Source of the DNA: Paludibacteraceae bacterium
GTDB taxonomy: Bacteria > Bacteroidota > Bacteroidia > Bacteroidales > Paludibacteraceae
Direction of reading: 5' to 3'
Assembly (NCBI GenBank): GCA_017503075.1
Contig: JAFVTU010000005.1
Span: forward strand, 1-64,000
DNA length: 64,000 bases
The notes beneath the pieces were generated by a model. That model was not told the DNA's origin. It ran no database searches and saw only the letters and a program-made list of their open reading frames with translations. How positions within the stretch are numbered: the first letter of the stretch is position 1; every line of letters starts with the position of its first letter. Position numbers and translations under genes: made by a program. Of this stretch, positions 18,276 through 27,405 are shown in pieces.

Positions 18276-19007
18276 ATGGCCAAGATTCTATCAGTTGTCC
18301 TATGCTCATTGCTGAGCATAGGACTTTTTGCAGAAAGCAACACACCTATTACCAACAGCTCCGTAGGAGCGTCTAACACCCAAAAAGATAAATACACCTT
18401 TGGTGACTTCTTTGATGCGTTGGATTTGCCTACTGTATTAGGTGTTGGTGTAACGCCCAATGGCATTGAGGGAGCTACTTTTAATTCCGCTATGCGCTTA
18501 GGATGGCGCCATCACAAAAATTATGGAACTTTTGTCTATATTACATACGACACACATAGCAATACCTATGATTCACTCCTAGTCAAAGGCACCAATATCC
18601 GCAATGGTGAAGTATGGTACAACGAAGTGGGAATGAGTGTAGGATATCGTTTCCCATTGGTAAAAGATATCAAAGCTTTTTATGAGGATCCATACTTTCA
18701 TCCTTGGGATATGTATGTGAGTTTACAACCTGGAATATCTATAGCTACGGTAAAAGACATTAACTCCTACAATGGTGAAGGAGGCGGCTACGAAATGCAG
18801 AACTACGACCATGTAGTACCGACACTACGCTTTTCTGCAGGTGTAGAATGGTTTATAATGCCTAATTTCGGCGTGTTTGCAGAAGCGGCTTACACGCAGC
18901 ACTTATTGCCTACTATTATAGAGCAAGCTGCCATTGACAAAAGAGATATTAAGGCACCGACTGGTCCACTTACCTTATCCATCGGTTTATCGTTATTCTT
19001 TAACTAG
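18276..19007 (+). CDS. Outer-membrane beta-barrel-like exported protein
   Basis: 243 residues with a signal peptide (ILSVVLCSLLSIGLFA, cleavage near residue 19). The rest shows alternating aromatic/polar strands (FVYITYDTHS, WYNEVGMSVGYRF, TLRFSAGVEWFIMPNFGVFAEAAYT) and ends LTLSIGLSLFFN, with a terminal Phe-Asn typical of barrel proteins. No specific family is recognised. The gene follows yidC after a TTTTGAATT repeat run (18245-18275) and ends in a terminator. Confidence 0.75.
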   Translation: MAKILSVVLCSLLSIGLFAESNTPITNSSVGASNTQKDKYTFGDFFDALDLPTVLGVGVTPNGIEGATFNSAMRLGWRHHKNYGTFVYITYDTHSNTYDSLLVKGTNIRNGEVWYNEVGMSVGYRFPLVKDIKAFYEDPYFHPWDMYVSLQPGISIATVKDINSYNGEGGGYEMQNYDHVVPTLRFSAGVEWFIMPNFGVFAEAAYTQHLLPTIIEQAAIDKRDIKAPTGPLTLSIGLSLFFN

Positions 19008-19013
19008 TATATA

Positions 19014-19043
19014 AAAAAAGCACGCTATCTAGCGTGCTTTTTT
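19014..19043 (+). terminator. Terminator after the beta-barrel gene
   Basis: AAAAAAGCACGCTA / TAGCGTGCTTTTTT stem-loop, symmetrical, so it could also serve the convergent peptidase gene at 19058. Confidence 0.85.
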
Positions 19044-19057
19044 AGATCAACTACTTA

Positions 19058-21184
19058 TTACTTACTAATTCCATCGCGCTCAAGCAGTGCATCAATCGAT
19101 GGTTCGCCACCACGGAAAGCACGGTACAGGTCCATTGGTTTGGCACTACCACCCTTCTCCAAGATATTCTTGCGGAAGAGGTCAGCGGACTTCTTATCGA
19201 AGATGCTACCGTTCTTTGCTTTTGCTGCTTTGAACACAGAGTAAGCATCTGCATCCAACAACTCTGACCACTTATAGCTATAATAGCCAGCGGCATAGCC
19301 GCCAGAGAAGATGTGGGTGAAAGCAAACTCCATTTGTGTACCAGCCACGAGTGGCAATACCTGTACACATGCCATTGCATTGTCACCGAAGCGAATCACT
19401 GCCTCTGAAGCAGTCATGTTAGAAGGCACTTCGAATGGAGAAGTCAATGTATGCCATGCCATATCAAGGTAGCCGAAGCTGAGTTGGCGCACGCACGCAT
19501 AAGCAGCATGATAGGTAGTAGCACGTTGGATTTTGTCCACAAGGTCTTGTGGGATGACTTCGCCCGTCTCATAGTGCTTAGCGAAGGTATCAAGGAACTC
19601 TTTCTCACTGAGGAAGTTCTCGTTGAATTGGCTTGGCAGCTCTACGAAGTCGCGTGGTACGTTGGTACCGTTTTGCGCAGCGTATTGGCACTGAGTGAGC
19701 ATACCATGCAAGCCGTGTCCAAACTCATGGAGGAAGGTCTCTACCTCATCGTAAGAGAAGAGTGCTGGTTTAGTATCTGTTGCGCGGGTGAAATTCATCA
19801 CGTTCACTACATGAGGACGGATATTCTTCTTGCCAAGCATATATTGCTCTTGGAAGTTGTTCATCCAAGCACCACCGCGTTTGCCCTCGCGTGGATGGAA
19901 GTCGGCATAATACACCGCGAGGAACTTGCCTTTTTGGTCAAAGACCTCATAAGCAGTCACCTCTGGATGATAAACCTGGATGTTCTTGTTCTCTTTGAAA
20001 GTCACGCCATACAAGCGTTTAGCTAGACCAAATACACCCTCAATCACTTTTTCCTTTTGGAAATATGGGCGGATGAGGTCATCGGAGATAGCGTATTTCT
20101 CCTCTTTAAGTTGCTTTGAGTAGAAGCTCCAATCCCATGGTTGGAGGGTAGCGTAGAAGCCCTTGGAGGTTGCAAACTCTTGCAATTCAGCTACTTCTTG
20201 CTGAGCCACAGGCATATAGCTGTCGCGGAGTTGGTCGAGGAAGTTCATCACGTTCTCTTTGCTCTCAGCGCAAGTCTTGGTGAGGGACTTGTCGGCATGG
20301 CAAGCTTTTTCGAAGAGTTGTGCCAACGCGAGGCGGGTATTCACAATATCGATAATCACTTGTGTGTTGTCAAACTCGCCACCAATGCAACGGCTATTGT
20401 AAGCGGTGTAAAGTTCGCGACGGATATCGCGGTTTTGGCAATCCTCCATCACTGGGATATAGGTAGTTGGCTTGAGGTCAAGTAACCAGCCCTGAAACCC
20501 TTTCTTTTCTGCATTGGCTTTCAACATGGCTTTGGTATCATCTTTCAAACCAGCAAGATCCGCTTCGTTGGTGATGAGCATTGTCCAAGCGTTGGTAGCT
20601 TTTAGCACGTTCTGACCATAGATAAGGGTGAGTTGTGAAAGCTTTGCGCTGAGGTCTTTATATACTTGCTTTTGCTCGTCATTGAGGTTTGCACCGTTAT
20701 TGGCAAACGACTCGTAGATATCCTCCAATAGTTTTTGCTGTGCAGGATTGAGTTTCAATTTGTCCTTTTGATCATAGACGGCTTTGATACGTTTGAAGAG
20801 CCCCTCGTTGAGGCGGATAGAAGCCGAATACTCCGACATCTTTGGCGAGAGTTCCATAGCAATAGCTTGGAGTTCATCGTTGGTCTCAGCCGAAGTAAGG
20901 TTGTAGAAGCAACCAGCCACTACAGAGAGCAACTCGCCCGACTTCTCGTATGCCTCGATGGTGTTTTTGAAGGTAGGAGCAGCAGGGTTGTTGACGATAG
21001 CGTCGATCTCTGCAAGTCCTTGCTTGATACCTTCTTCAAACGCAGGCATATAGTGCTCTGGACGGATGTCATTGAATGGATAAGTCTTGTGTGGGGTTTT
21101 CCACTCTTTGTAGTGGAAGAATGGGTTGGCACTTGCCAACAGGGTCACTGCTAGTGCCGCCATAGTAAGAATTGATTTTTTCAT
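19058..21184 (-). CDS. dcp: M3 family peptidyl-dipeptidase (Dcp-like)
   Basis: A 708-residue zinc oligopeptidase. The start MKKSILTMAALAVTLLASA gives a signal peptide, so the enzyme is likely periplasmic or on the cell envelope; the longer upstream frame is repeat-derived. The zinc motif HEFGHGLHG lies near residue 480 in the M3 arrangement, followed by a downstream Glu and the C-terminal FSGGYAAGYYSYKWSELLDADAY motif (about 640). Family enzymes remove dipeptides from peptide C-termini. It is the last gene of a minus-strand series that starts with the carboxyltransferase. Confidence 0.93.
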   Translation of the reverse strand: MKKSILTMAALAVTLLASANPFFHYKEWKTPHKTYPFNDIRPEHYMPAFEEGIKQGLAEIDAIVNNPAAPTFKNTIEAYEKSGELLSVVAGCFYNLTSAETNDELQAIAMELSPKMSEYSASIRLNEGLFKRIKAVYDQKDKLKLNPAQQKLLEDIYESFANNGANLNDEQKQVYKDLSAKLSQLTLIYGQNVLKATNAWTMLITNEADLAGLKDDTKAMLKANAEKKGFQGWLLDLKPTTYIPVMEDCQNRDIRRELYTAYNSRCIGGEFDNTQVIIDIVNTRLALAQLFEKACHADKSLTKTCAESKENVMNFLDQLRDSYMPVAQQEVAELQEFATSKGFYATLQPWDWSFYSKQLKEEKYAISDDLIRPYFQKEKVIEGVFGLAKRLYGVTFKENKNIQVYHPEVTAYEVFDQKGKFLAVYYADFHPREGKRGGAWMNNFQEQYMLGKKNIRPHVVNVMNFTRATDTKPALFSYDEVETFLHEFGHGLHGMLTQCQYAAQNGTNVPRDFVELPSQFNENFLSEKEFLDTFAKHYETGEVIPQDLVDKIQRATTYHAAYACVRQLSFGYLDMAWHTLTSPFEVPSNMTASEAVIRFGDNAMACVQVLPLVAGTQMEFAFTHIFSGGYAAGYYSYKWSELLDADAYSVFKAAKAKNGSIFDKKSADLFRKNILEKGGSAKPMDLYRAFRGGEPSIDALLERDGISK

Positions 21185-21205
21185 ATTTTTAACTTCGTAT
21201 TTTTT

Positions 21206-21278
21206 TAGCGGCTTTGCCGCTGAATAATTACTGTGTGAATAGTTATTCGCTAAACTCATGAATAGTTACTTCGTGCAA
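21206..21278. repeat. Intergenic repeats with GAATAGTTA linkers
   Basis: An AGCGGCtttGCCGCT palindrome followed by three GAATA(A/G)TTA units separated by different short palindromic or near-palindromic pieces. Same architecture as the GGAC family but with another linker. Confidence 0.6.
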
Positions 21279-21899
21279 CTAAAATTGTATTTCTCCGAAA
21301 TACTCTGGTAGGTGGAAAGCAGGTGCAGGTGCTTCGATTGGGTTCCATGATGCGTAGTGCTTCATTGGCGTAAGGTCGCCACACTTGTACAAGTTCGCGC
21401 GACGTACGTGCTCATAGTTACCATCAAACTCTATCAATGCCAGCGGAATGGCTATGAGCAACGACCAATGCGCTGCGCACAATTGTACGGGGAAGCGCTT
21501 TATTGATTGCAGTTGCTCAGTATTCAGGCGCACCACATCCTCTTTGCGGGACTTACGGCTGGAAGCATTGCACACCCCCGCAGCATTAAATTCGAAATTC
21601 CAATATCGCGAATTATCGGCATTTGCAATAAAAATCTCCACACACGCATCTTCGTTCACATGTTCCAAGTCCTCTGTTTTTGTCGCCAATGGAACTTCTC
21701 CCTGCACTTCAAAGCGCACATAAAGTGTATCGCAAGTATGTGCGAGAGTAAACGTAGTAACAGGTGAAGAAGGATACTGGCTAGGCCAATTGAGCGTATC
21801 AATCATACCAGATACAGGCATTTGGGCCATGATCTGATCGATTTGTGGTAGGGATAGAGCATGCCAATTGAGTTGATATGTAGATTTAGTTATTTTCAT
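21279..21899 (-). CDS. Carbohydrate-binding family 9-like (DOMON-type) protein
   Basis: 206 residues with no signal peptide. The WP.......F.L.H....LYVRFEVQGE stretch and VNEDACVEIFIANADNSRYWNFEFNAAG (split here by its known features) match the beta-sandwich CBM9-like proteins common in Bacteroidales. The ligand is unknown; many relatives have no shown sugar binding. It overlaps the end of the T9SS-B gene upstream by 4 bp (ATGA), so the two are translationally coupled. Confidence 0.75.
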   Translation of the reverse strand: MKITKSTYQLNWHALSLPQIDQIMAQMPVSGMIDTLNWPSQYPSSPVTTFTLAHTCDTLYVRFEVQGEVPLATKTEDLEHVNEDACVEIFIANADNSRYWNFEFNAAGVCNASSRKSRKEDVVRLNTEQLQSIKRFPVQLCAAHWSLLIAIPLALIEFDGNYEHVRRANLYKCGDLTPMKHYASWNPIEAPAPAFHLPEYFGEIQF

Positions 21900-23197
21900 C
21901 TCAATAAGTTTATATCACCAGAAAGTTGATAAACGCCAGTTGGCATTTCGCCTTTCTTCAGTTTTTTTGAGTATTTAGGTTTTGCCATATAATCCATCTC
22001 GGCATCTGTGCCTAAAGCACGAATAACATAGTAGTAAGCTCCAGCAGCTGCTGGTTTACCATTGATCGTACCATCCCACCCTTTGGATGGATCATTAGAC
22101 TTGTAAACCAAGTGTCCCCAACGATTATATACCCAGATATTAAATTCTTGTATTGAACGATAGACAACGCGAAATTCATCGTGTGTACCATCGCCATTAG
22201 GAGTAAAAACGTTAGGCACTTGCAACATGGATTCGCTCACAGAAATGAGAAACTCCACAGAATCTTGATGGCACATGTCATTACTAATACCCACAACAAC
22301 TCGATAACTACCTGGCTCATCAAATGTAAATTTATGTTGTGCTTCATTGCGTGTTAGCATACGCTCTGACCCCTTAAATAGTTCCCACTTGTAATATTCG
22401 GCATTAAGGGCGTTGGCCTTAAACTCTACCTCTAGTGGTGCGGAACGACGAATCAATGTTTCTGGGTCAACGGGACGTTCTACCTCATTGGATTGTTCGT
22501 TAGGTCTAGTTGTGACAATAGCTTGCGGATGGGCCTTGATAGCAACGGGATCATATATATTAGTAGTAATTGAATCTATATTTATGGAAACATTTATTCC
22601 CTCATTATGTAATTGTTCTGCCATTAAATCAATAATCACATAATTCGTTGCAACTGGTGTAGGATCAACTACTATAGAAGTATTAAATTCTGTTTCCACA
22701 ATAGCTATTGAATCAACCCATTCTTTTCCAGCCCAAGTTACATCAGTATAAATCACACGACATTTACGAGTAATCTTATGCTGGATACCTAAAGTATCTA
22801 AGTATGTTATAGGAGGAATAGATCCATCTATTCGCAATTCAGTCTCAGTACATGATTGTATCACTTCTATGCTATCCACATGTACCCGCAAACTATCGTA
22901 GTCAAAGACCCAAAAACACTCACGCTCGGTACCACTTTTGATCATATATCCCATTCCGTGTTCTGGATATATGTAATCGGTACCTGATGTGATAGGAGTA
23001 ATCGTATCTGGCAATTGGTACCAATTGATCGGACCTATTTTGGATTTAACTTCTGCCTTTCGGTCAAGGTGTTCAAAAAGGAGAATGGTATTTCCCTCGT
23101 GAGTCAACAATGTAGCATTTCCTACGCACTCGATATATTGTGCATAGGAAAATGCTGAAAATAAGAATGTTATAAGTAATGCTATTGTCTGTTTCAT
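21896..23197 (-). CDS. Gliding-motility/T9SS type B C-terminal domain protein
   Basis: 433 residues with an N-terminal signal peptide (TIALLITFLFSAFSYA). A PKD-like segment (about 270-320: SYRVVVGISNDMCHQDSV) precedes the T9SS type B sorting domain: VPNVFTPNGDGTHDEFRV, then FNIWVYNRWGHLVYKS and GWDGTINGKPAAAGAYYYVI. Such proteins cross the outer membrane by the type IX system and stay on the surface. The start overlaps the serA stop by 4 bp, an odd partner for a biosynthetic gene. It implies that the host has a type IX system, although no por/gld gene is in the window. Confidence 0.88.
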   Translation of the reverse strand: MKQTIALLITFLFSAFSYAQYIECVGNATLLTHEGNTILLFEHLDRKAEVKSKIGPINWYQLPDTITPITSGTDYIYPEHGMGYMIKSGTERECFWVFDYDSLRVHVDSIEVIQSCTETELRIDGSIPPITYLDTLGIQHKITRKCRVIYTDVTWAGKEWVDSIAIVETEFNTSIVVDPTPVATNYVIIDLMAEQLHNEGINVSINIDSITTNIYDPVAIKAHPQAIVTTRPNEQSNEVERPVDPETLIRRSAPLEVEFKANALNAEYYKWELFKGSERMLTRNEAQHKFTFDEPGSYRVVVGISNDMCHQDSVEFLISVSESMLQVPNVFTPNGDGTHDEFRVVYRSIQEFNIWVYNRWGHLVYKSNDPSKGWDGTINGKPAAAGAYYYVIRALGTDAEMDYMAKPKYSKKLKKGEMPTGVYQLSGDINLLR

Positions 23198-24114
23198 TTG
23201 TTAACTTGGAAGCGTGTATTGCCATTTTGCAGGAAGTCAACGATTTGTTTTGCCGCCGCAATTCCCGCGTTGATATTGGCTTCGGCAGTCTGTGCGCCCA
23301 TTTTCTTGGGTGTAGCAAAATAGCGTTCTGCGAAAAGTTCTTGCATCTTTTGGTCAGCCGCAGGCATGATATCGGTGACATATCTGAAATCAGTACGCTC
23401 CTGCATAAAACGAATGAGTTCATCCTCGTTGATTACTTCTTTGCGTGCGGTATTGACTAGCAGAGCCCCTTGTGGCATATTGGAAAGTAAAGCATAATTG
23501 ATACTACCTTTGGTCGCTGGAGTAGCAGGAATATGCAAAGAGACAACATCACATGTGGAATATAATTGTTCAGCAGAGTGCACAGGTGTAATTCCGTCAT
23601 TAATCATTACTTCATCTGGACAATAGGCGTCATATGCATAAATATCCATACCGAACCCTTTAGCAATACGCGCTACATTACGACCAACATTGCCATATGC
23701 ATGAATACCTAGTTTCTTTCCTAGCAGTTCGGTGCCACTGGTACCATCGTACATATTACGCACGGCCATAACCATGAGTCCTAGCGCAAGTTCCGCTACA
23801 GCATTAGAGTTTTGCCCAGGGGTATTCATTGCCACCACATTATGGGCAGTAGCCGCTGCGAGATCAATATTATCGTATCCCGCACCTGCACGAACAACTA
23901 TCTTCAGATTTTTTGCTGCATCAAGTACCTCTTTATCTACATTATCTGAGCGGATAATGAGTGCATCGGCATCCGCAACGGCCTCAAGAAGTTGTTGTCT
24001 ACTAATATATTTCTCCAGCAAAACTAGTTGATAGCCAGCTTGCTCTACTACATCTCGTATGCCATCTACTGCCACAGGGGCAAATGGTTTTTCAGTCGCT
24101 ACTAATATTTTCAT
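23194..24114 (-). CDS. serA: D-3-phosphoglycerate dehydrogenase
   Basis: First step of serine synthesis (3-phosphoglycerate to phosphohydroxypyruvate, NAD-linked). The short form has 306 residues and no ACT domain. The NAD fold shows LGIHAYGNVGRNVA (about 144), the catalytic Arg region VVRAGAGYDNIDL, and the Glu/His pair near the end (NTARKEVINEDEL; the final FATPKKMGAQTAEA lies where the His-containing loop is expected). The start MKILVATEKPF at 24114 is chosen because the longer frame (to 24288) overlaps the serC end and has an unrelated N-terminus. It is adjacent to serC. Confidence 0.92.
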   Translation of the reverse strand: MKILVATEKPFAPVAVDGIRDVVEQAGYQLVLLEKYISRQQLLEAVADADALIIRSDNVDKEVLDAAKNLKIVVRAGAGYDNIDLAAATAHNVVAMNTPGQNSNAVAELALGLMVMAVRNMYDGTSGTELLGKKLGIHAYGNVGRNVARIAKGFGMDIYAYDAYCPDEVMINDGITPVHSAEQLYSTCDVVSLHIPATPATKGSINYALLSNMPQGALLVNTARKEVINEDELIRFMQERTDFRYVTDIMPAADQKMQELFAERYFATPKKMGAQTAEANINAGIAAAKQIVDFLQNGNTRFQVNK

Positions 24115-24196
24115 TTTTTTTAGTATTGTGGTATAGAATACCATTGTTTCTTTTTCCTTTTGTTCAGGAATATGATACACATGTTCCATAACCCGC

Positions 24197-25285
24197 TTAC
24201 AAAGAAGCCTCGTACTCCTTGATGCAGGCAACCAGTGCCTCAGCGCTCTCGAGTGGCAATGCATTATAGGTACTTGCACGGAAACCACCCACGAGGCGGT
24301 GTCCCTTGATTCCGACCATACCCTTTGCGGTAGCGAACTTGAAGAAGTCGTCTTGCAAGTGTGCGTACTCTGGCTTCAGTACAAAGCAGATATTCATGAG
24401 TGAGCGGTCCTCTTTGCGGGCTGTACCCTCAAAAATCTTGCTCTCGTCAATGGCTTTGTAGAGCAACTCTGCCTTCGCCACATTGCGCTCCAAAGCAGCT
24501 TGCAATCCGCCATTGGCTTTCAGCCAACGCAAGGTGAGCATAGCGGTATAGATAGGCAATACAGGAGGGGTATTGAACATACTGCCGTTCTCTACATGGG
24601 TACGGTAATCCAACATGGTAGGGATATAGCGGCTCACTTTGCCGAGGAATGCCTCTTTCACAATCACGAAGGTCACACCCGCAGGCGCCAAGTTCTTTTG
24701 TGCACCACCGTAGATAATATCGTATTTGCTCACATCAATTGGGCGAGCAAGGATATCGGATGACATATCTGCAATCAATGGCACATTGCCTTTCTTTGCG
24801 TAAATAGCTTGGAGTTTCTCATCGGAAATCTCGGTACCATAAATGGTATTGTTAGTAGTGATGTGCAAATAATCAGCATCTTGTGGTACTTCGAAATCCA
24901 TAGGGATATGGGTGAAGTTATCCGCAGCAGAGGTCGCCACCTCTACCACTTCGCCAAAGGCCTTTGCCTCTTTGATGGCCTTCTTCGACCATACGCCCGT
25001 ATTGAGGTATGCGGCTTTATGCTCCAGACAGTTGAATGGCACCATGCAGAATTGCAAACTAGCACCACCGCCTACGAAAATCACGCGGTAGCCCTCAGGG
25101 ATATTCAGCAGTTCCTTCATCAGTGCTTCTGCCTCATCTACAACGGGTTGGAAATACTTGGCGCGGTGAGAAATCTCAAGGATACTCAAACCCTCGCCTT
25201 GAAAATCGATTACAGCATCTGCTGTTTGTTTGATCACTTCTGCGGGCAGGATACTTGGTCCTGCGTTAAAATTGTATTTTTTCAT
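24197..25285 (-). CDS. serC: Phosphoserine aminotransferase
   Basis: Second step of serine synthesis, a PLP enzyme of 362 residues that also works in pyridoxal phosphate synthesis in some bacteria. It starts [14 protein letters not shown]. The PLP lysine lies in [14 protein letters not shown] (about 195). The C-terminal [18 protein letters not shown] is typical. The start is at 25285; the longer frame runs into repeats. serC precedes serA by 82 bp, forming a serine operon with the T9SS-B gene behind it. Confidence 0.95.
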   Translation of the reverse strand: MKKYNFNAGPSILPAEVIKQTADAVIDFQGEGLSILEISHRAKYFQPVVDEAEALMKELLNIPEGYRVIFVGGGASLQFCMVPFNCLEHKAAYLNTGVWSKKAIKEAKAFGEVVEVATSAADNFTHIPMDFEVPQDADYLHITTNNTIYGTEISDEKLQAIYAKKGNVPLIADMSSDILARPIDVSKYDIIYGGAQKNLAPAGVTFVIVKEAFLGKVSRYIPTMLDYRTHVENGSMFNTPPVLPIYTAMLTLRWLKANGGLQAALERNVAKAELLYKAIDESKIFEGTARKEDRSLMNICFVLKPEYAHLQDDFFKFATAKGMVGIKGHRLVGGFRASTYNALPLESAEALVACIKEYEASL

Positions 25286-25307
25286 ACTTCTTAGTTCGTT
25301 AAAACTC

Positions 25308-25370
25308 ACGTTATTGGTCGGCTTTGCCGACGTTATTGGCTTCGCGTTATTGGTTCGCTGCGCTCACGAA
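25308..25370. repeat. CGTTATTGG-linker palindromic repeats
   Basis: The linker CGTTATTGG occurs three times with different inserts: TCGGCtttGCCGA, a short CttcG, and TTCGCtgcGC. This is a variant of the constant-linker, variable-palindrome design, lying between the carboxyltransferase gene and serC. Confidence 0.7.
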
Positions 25371-25383
25371 AGTGGCTAAAGCG

Positions 25384-27291
25384 TTATTTTGTAAATTTCC
25401 ACTTGCTTTTAGGGGCTTCGATGACTTGGTCGTCTGCTTTCTTGACTGCATCTTTGATAGCGTCTTTTACCTTCTTGGCAGCACCTTTGACATCGGTAAT
25501 AATCTCCTCTACGAGTTCGGCTTTCTCCACCCAGCAGAGTGCATCACCTTTGACCGCAGTAGCACCTTGCTCTTTGTCAATAGCCACTACGCGGCAGTGC
25601 TCAAACGCACGGATTGGCTCGATGCCATGAGGTGTTTGTAGGTAGCATACCACATCGCCTTGTTTGTAGAAAGTACCCAATGCTGGGGCTTTGCTATCCT
25701 CGTTGAAGTCGAGTTCCCAAAGCACTTTACCAGAGAGCGTTGCCTCCAATGGTTCAGCATTAGGATGCAAGATGGCGCGTTTGTCGGCAGCAGAAATAAA
25801 GGTAACTTGTTTGCCTCCTTGTGCGGCTTTCTCCATGCGTTCGAGCAAATCTTTATTGAACTGCTCTTTGGCTTGACCTGATTTGTATTCGCGGTATTGC
25901 TTCTCGTGCATAGCGAACTCAAAGAGTTCCTCGTCATCTTGACCACGATCCCAACCTTTCTCTTCCATCTCTGCGATGAATTGTGGGAGAACATCTGGAT
26001 AGAGGGCTTGTGGGTCATCGGTGTAAAACTCCATGCCCTTCTCTTTAGCGAGTTCGATGATCTCTGGTGCGAGTTCGCCTGGCAGTTTACCCGACTTGCC
26101 GAGAATCATGCCCCACATAGCAGGGTCCATACGGGTGAATGGCTTCTCGCCCATGGACTTGCTATAGAGGTTCATGAGCGCAGCATTCTTCACATATTGA
26201 GAGAATGGTGTTACGAGGCAAGGCGTACCGAGCATAGGCCAGATACGTTGTACCTCGTCAAAGAGCTCAACCAGCAGTTCGTCTTCGCTGAGGGCACTTT
26301 GACCACGTTTCACGAGGTTGGCGTTAATAGCCGCATGCATGCCCTTGAGGTCAGCCATGAGCGAACCCATCATACCACCTGGCAGACCGCAACCTACAAG
26401 CAGCGATGTCATCTTCGAGTTGCGTGGGTCGATCCAGTAGCCAAGGAAGTCGTCGATGAAGGATTGGGTGAGCGAACGTGCCTCCATGTATGCCTTCATA
26501 TTGATATCCTTCACGAGGAAGCCCGCATCTTTGAGCATAGATTGGATAGTAATTACGTCTGGGTGTACCATACCCCAACTGAGTGGCTCCATAGCTACGT
26601 CAAGCACGTCGCCACCTGCCTTAGCCACTTCCAGCATACTAGCTACAGAGAAGCCAGGACCCGAGTGGCCGTGATATTGGATAATGATATCAGGATGCTT
26701 CTCCTTGATAGCAGATACGATAGTGCCGAGCATTGCAGGGCGACCGATACCCGCCATATCTTTGAGGCAGATCTCTTGTGCACCATTAGCTATAAGTTCC
26801 TCTGCGAGGTTGATATAGTATTCTGCATTGTGCACCTTAGAATAGGTGATACACATGGTCGCTTGTGCGGTCATACCTGCCTCCTTCGCCCATTTGATGG
26901 ATGGGATGATATTGCGAGGATCGTTCAAGCCGCAGAAGATACGCGTGATATTCACACCTTGTGCATGCTTCACCTTATACATGAGTTGGCGCACATCCGC
27001 AGGCACAGGGTTCATACGCAGTGCGTTGAGACCACGGTCAAGCATATGGGTCTTAATACCTGCCTCGTTGAAGGGCTTGGTAAAGGTGCGTACTGCTATG
27101 TTAGGATTCTCGCCATAGAGAAGATTGACTTGTTCGCTGGCACCGCCATTGGTTTCTACACGGTCAAAGCATCCCATGTCGATAATCACGGGAGCAATCT
27201 TTGCCAATTGATCTTTGCGTGGCACATACTTGCCACTACTCTGCCACATGTCGCGATAGACAAGGGAGAATTGAATTTCTTTTTTAGCCAT
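25384..27291 (-). CDS. Carboxyltransferase subunit (pyruvate carboxylase B / oxaloacetate decarboxylase alpha type)
   Basis: 635 residues. The DRE-TIM carboxyltransferase domain covers about 1-300 (LVYRDMWQSS, KDMAGIGRP, QYHGHSGPGFS metal site), followed by the conserved carboxylase domain (about 320-470). The C-terminal ~75 residues resemble a biotinyl domain (LSGKVLWELDF ... GDVVCYLQTPHGIEPIRA), but the usual AMKM/AMKT lysine segment is replaced by TPHG, so this protein probably cannot be biotinylated. A separate carrier would then be needed. Transport or pyruvate/oxaloacetate role is inferred from the family. It has its own promoter. Confidence 0.88.
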   Translation of the reverse strand: MAKKEIQFSLVYRDMWQSSGKYVPRKDQLAKIAPVIIDMGCFDRVETNGGASEQVNLLYGENPNIAVRTFTKPFNEAGIKTHMLDRGLNALRMNPVPADVRQLMYKVKHAQGVNITRIFCGLNDPRNIIPSIKWAKEAGMTAQATMCITYSKVHNAEYYINLAEELIANGAQEICLKDMAGIGRPAMLGTIVSAIKEKHPDIIIQYHGHSGPGFSVASMLEVAKAGGDVLDVAMEPLSWGMVHPDVITIQSMLKDAGFLVKDINMKAYMEARSLTQSFIDDFLGYWIDPRNSKMTSLLVGCGLPGGMMGSLMADLKGMHAAINANLVKRGQSALSEDELLVELFDEVQRIWPMLGTPCLVTPFSQYVKNAALMNLYSKSMGEKPFTRMDPAMWGMILGKSGKLPGELAPEIIELAKEKGMEFYTDDPQALYPDVLPQFIAEMEEKGWDRGQDDEELFEFAMHEKQYREYKSGQAKEQFNKDLLERMEKAAQGGKQVTFISAADKRAILHPNAEPLEATLSGKVLWELDFNEDSKAPALGTFYKQGDVVCYLQTPHGIEPIRAFEHCRVVAIDKEQGATAVKGDALCWVEKAELVEEIITDVKGAAKKVKDAIKDAVKKADDQVIEAPKSKWKFTK

Positions 27292-27343
27292 ATTGTAATT
27301 AGTTTTAAGGGTTCAAATAAATATAGTACTTCTAATTTCCGCG

Positions 27344-27374
27344 CAAAGGTACAAAAAAAAAAGCATATATGCAA
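27344..27374 (-). promoter_or_regulatory. Promoter for the carboxyltransferase gene
   Basis: Minus strand TACCTTTG (complement of 27344-27351), 20 bp, TTG (complement of 27372-27374). It probably drives the carboxyltransferase-serC-serA series, since no other promoter was seen there. Confidence 0.8.
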
Positions 27375-27405
27375 GTTGCATATACACTTTTTTAGATTAT
27401 CTTTA

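Noticed and set aside
19451-20026. 191-codon plus-strand frame
   Set aside because: Antisense to the M3 peptidase, including its zinc motif.
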